Under the pieces are notes generated by a model. The model was not told the origin of the DNA, ran no database searches, and worked only from the letters and a program-made list of their open reading frames with translations. A stretch of DNA of 64,000 nt from Elephas maximus indicus (Eukaryota; Chordata; Mammalia; Proboscidea; Elephantidae): NCBI RefSeq assembly GCF_024166365.1, contig NC_064824.1, positions 44,864,608-44,928,607 on the forward strand, read 5' to 3'. Within the stretch, counting starts at the first letter, position 1. Each line of letters opens with the position of its first letter. Below are positions 57,512 through 64,000 of the stretch, in pieces. A program made the position numbers and the translations under genes.

Positions 57512-57845
57512 TGTTGTTAGTTGCCGTCACCTCAGCTCCAACTCTTGGTGAACCCATGTACAATAAAACTAAATGTTGCCTGGTCCTGTGCCATCTTCAC
57601 ATTTTTTGGTATGCTTAAGTCCATTGTTGCGGCTACTGTGTATCTTGAGTACCTTCAACCTCCTACCAAAAACTTATTGCCATCGAATCGATTCTGACTC
57701 ACACTGACCTTTCAACCTAGGAGACTCATTTCCCAGCATTACACTGGACTTTATTCTACCGTGAACCATAGGGTTTTCATTGGCTAGTTTTCAGAAGTAG
57801 ATCTCCATGCCTTTCTTCCTAGTCTGTGTTCTCCATGGCTGAGCC
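57512..57845 (-). mobile_element. RTE pieces with an AfroSINE tail fragment
   Basis: 57512-57664: RTE 3' end, minus (GTTGTTAGTTGCCGTCACCT, TGGTCCTGTGCCATCTTCAC). 57668-57707: short tail piece (TTGCCATCGAATCGATTCTG). 57708-57845: minus-strand sequence like the RTE 5' leader (GTTTTCATTGGCTAGTTTTC, CATGCCTTTCTTCCTAGTCT). A rearranged or multiply inserted remnant. Confidence 0.7.
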
Positions 57846-57999
57846 TGCTAATATTTGAAATACTGATGGCATAGCTTCTAGCATCATAGTCGCATGCAAG
57901 TTACCACAGTATGATAAAATGACAGATGTGTAGTGGAATTGTCATAATTAATATACCCTATTTCAAACCAGAAAAAGCAAACAAACCCTATTTCAAGCC

Positions 58000-58161
58000 A
58001 AAAAAAACCAAACCTGTTGCCTTGAGTTGATTCCGACTCATAGCAACCCTGTAGGACAGTAGAACTGCCCCATAGGGTTTCCAAGGAGAGGCTGGTGGAT
58101 TTGAACTGCCAACCTTTTGGTTAGCAGCCATAGCTCTTAACCACTGAGCCACCAGAGCTCC
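58000..58161 (-). mobile_element. AfroSINE, inverted, with repeated target
   Basis: AAAACCAAACCTGTTGCCTT to GAGCCACCAGAGCTCC, short subtype. The target phrase ACCCTATTT occurs at about 57955, 57986 and 58165, so one target copy is extra and may mark a lost or secondary insertion. Confidence 0.92.
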
Positions 58162-58989
58162 AATACCCTATTTAGGAATGTTTACTATTTACTAGATGTA
58201 TTAGATCCTCATTAGAAACATACTAGTTCTAGTTCTAAATCAGGTACAATTTATAATCTTTATTATATGACATTGTTTTTATACTGTTAGTAGAATGAGT
58301 TGGAAGTTTCTTAGCAGATGGATATTTCACAAAACAAAGAATACTATTTCAGTTCCTTTCATGGCCTTCATATGTAATTGAAAACTATATTAAAGAGGAA
58401 GACTGGATTCCCTTTACCTTCCTTAGTATGATAATTATATCAATTCCAGTCCTTACACTGGTCTTATGAACTCTACATTGTTGTCTCCATGTTCCAAATG
58501 AGGAAGCAGTACTGACAAAACAGTGTTCTATCATTATATAGCTGCAAGATACTCCATCACATTAAATTCATGGTACTTTCTAATGCAAAACACAATCACA
58601 TTTTTTATCAGTCGGTACTCTGGTAAACGTTAGTAAAATCATAGCCTCCGTAGCTTATTGAAAGAGTGATGAAAAATTTCTGAAAGTTTACAAGGACAGA
58701 AAAACATAAAAAACCACAATCCTTTGCTAGGAACGTAGATGCAAACCGGTGTATAACTTGAAATAAAAGGTCCATAAAGTTAATTTTTCTTCTCTTTGGT
58801 GAAAATGACACTTAGGTTTTGTGTATGCTGAACTTCCTTTAACTGGCATGGAGTTATATTTAGCATTTTGTTACATGATGTTTAGAGGTTCCAATAATTT
58901 GTGACGCAATGAATATTTACTGTAAAATTTGTTGCATGTGTGTTAGTAGTGGAAAACCTGTAAACAAGGAGGGGTTTTATATTGTCTAG

Positions 58990-60013
58990 TGCAGAGAATG
59001 GGAATTCCAGAACACTTAATTGTGCTCATGAGGAAACTGTACATAGAACAGGACACAGTTGTTTGAACAGAACAAGGGGGATAGCACGTGGTTTAAAGAC
59101 AGGAAAGGTCTGCGTCAGTGTTGTATCCTTTCACCATACTTATTCGATCCGTATGCCGAGCAAATAATCAGAGAGGCTGGACTATTTGAAGAAGAACGGG
59201 GGTATCAGGATTGGCGGAAGACTCGTTAACAACCTGCGTTATGCAGATGACACAACTTTGCTTGCTGAAAGTGAAGAGAACTTGAAGCACTTACTGATAA
59301 AGATCAAAGACCACAGCCTTCAGTGTGGATTACACCTCAACATAAAACAAAAATCCTCACAACTGGACCAATAAGCAACATCCTAATAAACAGAGAAAAG
59401 ATTGAGGTTGTCAAGCATTTCATTTTACTTGGATCCACAATCAACACCCATGGAAGCAGCAGTCAAGAAATCAAACAATGCATTGCATTGGGCAAATCTG
59501 CTGCAAAAGACCTCTTTAAAGTTTTAAAAAGCAAAGATGTCACCCTGAAGACTAAGGTGCGCCTGACCCAAGCCGGGGTGTTGTCAGTTACTTCATATGC
59601 ATGTGAAAGCTGGACAATGAATTCAGGAAGACAGAAGAAGCATTGATACCTTTAAATTATGGTATTGGCGAAGAATATTAAATATACCATGGATCGCCAA
59701 AAGAATGAACAAATCTGTCTTTGGAAGAAGTATAACCAGAATGCTCCTTAGAAGCAAAGATGGCAAGACTATGTCTCACATACTTAGGACATGTTATCAG
59801 GAGGGATTAGTCCCTAGAGAAGGACATCATGCTTGGTAAAGTAGAGGGTCAGCGAAAAAGAAGACCCTCGATGAGATGGATTGACACTGTGGCTGCAACA
59901 ATGGGCTTAAGCATCATGACTGTAAGGATGGCACAGGACCAGGCAGTTTTCATTCTGTTGTACATAGGGTCGCTATGAGTCAGAACCAACTCAACGACAC
60001 CTAACAGCAACAG
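58990..60013 (+). mobile_element. RTE LINE, 5'-truncated, containing RT YADD
   Basis: Starts within the RT domain (GGAATTCCAGAACACTTAAT) and includes the catalytic YADD (NNLRYADDTTLLAESEENLKHL, about 59227-59290) and the C-terminal region, to the 3' tail GGTCGCTATGAGTCAGAACC and CTAACAGCAACAG. Broken by frameshifts near 59335 and 59620 and by a stop near 59644. The most complete RT segment of this family here. Confidence 0.93.
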
Positions 60014-61831
60014 TGCTCTGATATATGTGTATACATGCCTTTGCTTTCTGGATTCTATCTTACAATTTCATAATTACTGTTATATATATAGGATTAGGCT
60101 TAATATACTCCTTAGAAAAAAAAAATATATAGCTACTTTAAATTAGAAATATTTTTAGTATAAGAAAGGAGAACTTGTTGAATTCTCCAGATACTAAATT
60201 ATTACATAGTTTTCTTTAAAACAGCTGTTGAATTAAAATACTTTTTTTACCCAGCTAGCCAAAGTTGATTGTTACATACTCAGCTTTTAGTACAAAAGAA
60301 TAATTTTAAATAAAACAAAACAATTGGTTTTATTAATCAAATAAGTTTCATATCCATCCAAAGTAAATACACATCCATCCTATATGCTTACACTATTAAT
60401 TCTGTAAGAGTTATGTCAGTGCATTATGACTCATGAATTTTAGAAACATTTTTAAATGCAGAAGAATCATTCTGTATAATCTATTATACTTCAGAAAGAA
60501 AAGTTTATTATAAATGTGAATTCTTTTAAGAACAGTCTTAACCAGTGGGATAGATAACTCTGTGGTCCCAAATAACTTAGATAATCTAAAAGTAAACTCA
60601 GTTAAAAATAAAGACTCTTAACTCTTTAGCATTTCAGTTTCAGATATTACTGTCATGTAAGAGCTCAGAAGTTAGAATGATTCAGTATAATTCGTCAAAG
60701 AGAAAAAGTGAGAACCAGGCTTAAAATATTTTAAGGTGTATCTTCTAATATAGCTGGACATAATGGAAAAGAAAACCGCTAATGATATCATATTTGGTGA
60801 AACGCATATCCTTCATTCATACTTGGATGTGATAAATCCTAATTGAGTCCTTATTTTAGTTGTCCTACATAACCTTTTCTTACAGAACTTATAATTAAGT
60901 TCTATGTCATTGTATCATACTGTTTTAAAGGACCAAAATGAGTTATGTAAATCAGTCACTAACCTTGCAATGGTGAAAAATTTTTGTAAATCTAAGCTTC
61001 ACGGGGTTCTTTTGTCAACCAACCAAGATTCCGGCAATGAGAGGAAAAAATTCTGTATGGTGATATTTTTTAATTTTATATATATATATATTTTTAATTT
61101 AATGTCTATAACTTTTAGAAGCTAGAAGTAAATCTTAAATGTTTCTTAAGATTAACCAAGTGCGAAATTATATTTAGGCTTATCCTTGTTTCCACAGCTG
61201 TTGTTTTTTAAACACCTTGAGTCCAGAAATATCTAATAGCTGTTGGCCATTAATTACATTAATCCATATATTCTTAATATCTAATAATGATCTAGACTAT
61301 GTAAGTACACCGATGTTGGGGGAGGGAAGTATTCCACGTTCAACAAAAGAAAATATTGATTTTTAAATAGATTCCTTACGTGAGGTATGCTGATCTAAAA
61401 AGCAGCTGTTATGATGAAAAGAATTTTTGTTTATTTGAAAAGTTAAAGGTAAAATTTATCACTAATGAATATTAAACAACATAAAAATATCTAGAAAGTG
61501 AAATACATATTCCAGTAATTACAAATCTAGAGGCTATTTTTTAACATTATTCCAAAATCATTTTCCTTTTTCCACATTTGTCACACAGGAGTTTGCGCTG
61601 AAGGATTTCTTGGGCATTTTAGAGACTGTAATCTAGTTAAAAGGTTTGTTTATGCTTCCCATCTCTGTTCAGCTGATGGTATTAGAATGCAGGCCAGAGC
61701 CAGACATCTAACTGTTTATAACAGTCAAACTTCAATTAAAGCTACAGTGTTCACTTTACTATGCATGTCTAAAAGCTATAGGTATTGGCCAGTAATGATG
61801 GCAATGATTTTGTACAGCCATAAACAAACAA

Positions 61832-61888
61832 ACAAACAAACCTGTTACCTTTGAGTCGATTCCAACTCAGGGCAACCCCATAAGGTTT
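61832..61888 (-). mobile_element. AfroSINE tail fragment
   Basis: (AAAC)n, then CCTGTTACCTTTGAGTCGAT and CCCCATAAGGTTTCC: the 3' end of a minus-strand AfroSINE, truncated before the tRNA-like head. Confidence 0.82.
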
Positions 61889-62249
61889 CCTAAATTACGC
61901 CACTCCTTGTGAAGACTTTGTTTTCATTAGGCAGTGTTAGTATTTAATTTTTTCATAGAAGTCTAAAAATGAAGTTCTTCTCTACTAGAGATAGTATAGG
62001 TGGGGAGAATAAAATAGATCTAAAGTATTTTGTTTTTTCCTCTAACAATTTGTCTTGATACTAATAAAGCCTAAGATTTTCTCATGTTATTTAAATGGTG
62101 CAGTTTACTTGTTAAATTACTTGTTACTACAGGTTGGTAAATTCTGTAGTAGTTTATAGTTTGATATTCAATTGATTTGACTCCTGTTTCCATCCTGAAG
62201 AACATAGCAATAAGTTGCCTATTAGAAAACAAAAGTAACAGATTGCTTA

Positions 62250-62415
62250 AAAAACCAAACCTGTTGTCATCTAGTCGATTCTGACTCACAGTGACCCTGT
62301 AAGACAGAATAGAACTGCCCCCATAGGGTTTCCAAGGAGCACGTGGTGGACTCGAACTGCCGACCCTTTAGGTTAGCAGCCATAGCTCTGAACCACTACA
62401 CCACCAGGGTTTCCA
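62250..62415 (-). mobile_element. AfroSINE, inverted
   Basis: AAAAACCAAACCTGTTGTCA to CTACACCACCAGGGTTTCC; complete short-subtype copy. Confidence 0.95.
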
Positions 62416-62464
62416 ACAGGTTCCTTCGGTGTTCTTAAATATATGTTTGAGAGGAGTCTGTTGT

Positions 62465-62636
62465 GTGCTGCTGAGTGGATTCTGACTCGTAAGGAGCCTG
62501 TAGGAAAGAGTAGAAGCACCCTGTAGAGTTTCCTAGGCTGTAATCCTCACAGGAGCAGATCGTCAGGTCTTTTCTGTCCCAGAGATATGGTGGGTTCACT
62601 GACCTTTGGGTTTGGAGCGTAGTGCTTAACCATTTC
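62465..62636 (-). mobile_element. AfroSINE-related element, diverged
   Basis: CTGCTGAGTGGATTCTGACT through CAGGAGCAGATCGTCAGG to GCGTAGTGCTTAACCATT; long subtype, more diverged than its neighbours. Confidence 0.8.
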
Positions 62637-62637
62637 C

Positions 62638-63077
62638 CCACCCAAAAACCCATTGCCATCGAGTCGTTTTGGACTCATAGCGACCCTGTAGGACAGGGTA
62701 GAGCTGCTTCATTGGGTTTTCAAGGCAGCAGTCTTTATGGGGAGGAGCTACGGTGGCGCAGTGTTTAAGTACTTGGCTGCTAACCAAAAGGAAGGCAGTT
62801 AAAACCCACCAGCCATTGTACGGGACACGGTGTGGCCATCTGCAAGATACACAGCCTTGGAAACCCATATGGAGCAGTTCTACTCTGTCTTGTAGGGTCG
62901 CTAGGAGTCGCTATGAACTCGACGCCAGTGGGTTTGGTTTTTGGGTTTACTCTGTATGGAAGCCGGCTGCCTCATCTTTCTTCCGTGGAGGATCTTGTGG
63001 GTTCGGAGCCGCTGCTGGGTTTCTCCAACCTTTTCTTTAGCAGTCCAGCACTTTACCACTGCGCCACCGGGGTTTTT
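62638..63077 (-). mobile_element. AfroSINE split by another AfroSINE
   Basis: Outer minus-strand long copy in two parts: 62638-62740 (AACCCATTGCCATCGAGTCG to CAGCAGTCTTTATGGGG) and 62952-63077 (GGAAGCCGGCTGCCTCATCT to GCGCCACCGGGGTTTT). The parts join in order at the central segment. Confidence 0.9.
62744..62951 (+). mobile_element. AfroSINE nested inside 62638-63077
   Basis: GGAGCTACGGTGGCGCAGTG head, long central segment, tail CTCGACGCCAGTGGGTTTGG. Flanking TCTTTATGGG / TCTGTATGGA is a probable diverged TSD. It contains a small internal repeat (GTCGCTAGGAGTCGCTATGA). Confidence 0.9.
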
Positions 63078-63689
63078 ACCAGAGCTCTAGGCCCACACAA
63101 TGCAGATTTTAATTTTATATTCCTTTTTCAGGCTGTTGCTCCTACTTTTTATGGTGTCTGTGTTTTATGTGTAGTTAGTAAACTGTTTTAAAAGTTTTCG
63201 TTACTTTTAAATCTATAAAGAGTTCTTTTAAAAATGTTTCCTCAGCTTCTCTGTTTTTGCACAACCTACCTTGGTGAGTCAGAAAATGACTTGAATTTTG
63301 TGTGTTTAATATTTCTAATTAGTAGGCAAATTTATTGTATTACATAGTTCTCTTTTTTTATGAAACTAAGTTTTAGGTTTTATTATTTTTAGACCTTGAC
63401 TGACTAAATGTAGACATTCTTTATATACACAAATATTTTTTTATTGAAATCCAAATTTATAGCAGATATAAGTAGCATACCATGTGGGACATGAAAACCT
63501 TAATAGTGTGAATGAAAATACTTAGGAAATATTTCAGTGGAAAGATCTATATTACTCATTTTCCTGGGTACTGAATGAAACAGTCTATTTTGGGGTAATA
63601 TAAAAGTTAGGAAATACTACCAATGGTATTTGAACATAAGAACTACGAACCATACAAAATTTAGATTTGTAGGATAAAAACAAGAACAA

Positions 63690-64000
63690 TCTCTAACATA
63701 AGCTAAGTCGAAAAGCAAGTCACAAAATAATATGCACAGTATGATCCCATTTATGTAAAAAAGTACACATGCAGAATGATAAGTATTAATGTTTAAGAGC
63801 ATATATATTTGCATATATACATGCATATTTTTAGACTATCTTACCCTGTATAGACGGTGAGATAGTATAAAAAAGATCTTTATATATATTTATATGTATA
63901 TATATGCACATGTACATTTGTGGATTTGGAAAATGTACCAAATTATATCCTTGGTGTACTGAGAGTCTGTGTGTGAGGATGGGGAAGAAGAGATGCTGGA
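63690..64000 (+). repeat. Ancient L1 3' end fragment (tentative)
   Basis: AAGCAAGTCACAAAATAATA, TGCACAGTATGATCCCATTT and a following AT-rich stretch resemble the 3' end of old L1s (compare 50450-50840). TA-rich tracts at about 63885-63908. It runs off the window. Confidence 0.4.

Larger units (their letters stand above)
53208..64000 (+). other. Presumed first intron of the plus-strand gene
   Basis: Begins with GTAAGTG at 53208 and runs off the window without a supported second exon. It contains old repeats, AfroSINEs and an RTE. The stretches 53450-55490, 57000-57511, 58165-58985, 60014-61825 and 63080-63690 show no feature I can support beyond simple tracts (CA/CT tract near 54565-54605, A run at 57322-57341, TA run at about 61078-61090). 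Confidence 0.5.

Overview
This window is nuclear genomic DNA of a placental mammal, almost certainly an afrotherian. It is packed with a tRNA-derived SINE, AfroSINE, which is restricted to Afrotheria. Copies open with a Pol III A-box like TGGCGTAGTGG, carry a B-box like GTTCGAATCC, and close with a tail around GGTCGCTATGAGTCGGAA. Many copies lack the roughly 45-base central segment that other copies keep, a subtype I associate with Paenungulata (elephants, hyraxes, sirenians). With the L1 and RTE families present, an elephant-type genome is the best guess. The species is inferred, not proven. The DNA is eukaryotic: no bacterial genes, operons or CRISPR arrays are visible.

Layout: 1-7555 is an essentially full-length but dead L1 (plus strand; 5'UTR, ORF1, ORF2, 3'UTR) holding three AfroSINEs. 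7.6-14.9 kb holds old repeats, an AfroSINE, an RTE tail and a nearly full-length RTE whose 5' end is inverted (10164-13287). 14893-17338 is a 5'-truncated minus-strand L1. 17.6-36.6 kb is mostly old intergenic or intronic DNA with AfroSINEs, RTE fragments, a MIR split by an RTE, MLT1 and other LTRs, ancient L1s and MER20. It also holds three weak hints of host coding sequence on the minus strand (17600-18420, 29867-30391, 34632-34658). 36984-45670 is a degenerate gammaretrovirus-like endogenous provirus with two LTRs, remnants of gag, pro, pol and env, two AfroSINEs and an RTE. 45.8-51.3 kb is ancient L1 and DNA-transposon debris, plus three AfroSINEs that landed one after another at one target site.

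The only convincing host-gene signal is the CpG-rich block at about 51.7-53.4 kb. It looks like a bidirectional promoter: GC boxes, ETS, NRF1-like, CACGTG and MEF2/TATA-like sites, a plus-strand non-coding first exon ending at a consensus donor (53207/53208) and containing a 90-base CTG-rich tract, and a probable minus-strand first exon with its donor at 52127. The plus-strand gene's first intron then runs off the window end. I could not identify either gene from the sequence.

Almost every longer open reading frame here is a retrotransposon remnant. The most interesting items are the CTG-tract promoter and exon, the twin-primed RTE, the provirus with a tRNA-Leu-like primer site but gammaretrovirus-like pol, the serial and nested AfroSINE insertions, the tail shared by AfroSINE and RTE, and a near-perfect 50-base palindrome at 49289. 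I see no convincing evidence of an undescribed biological system.
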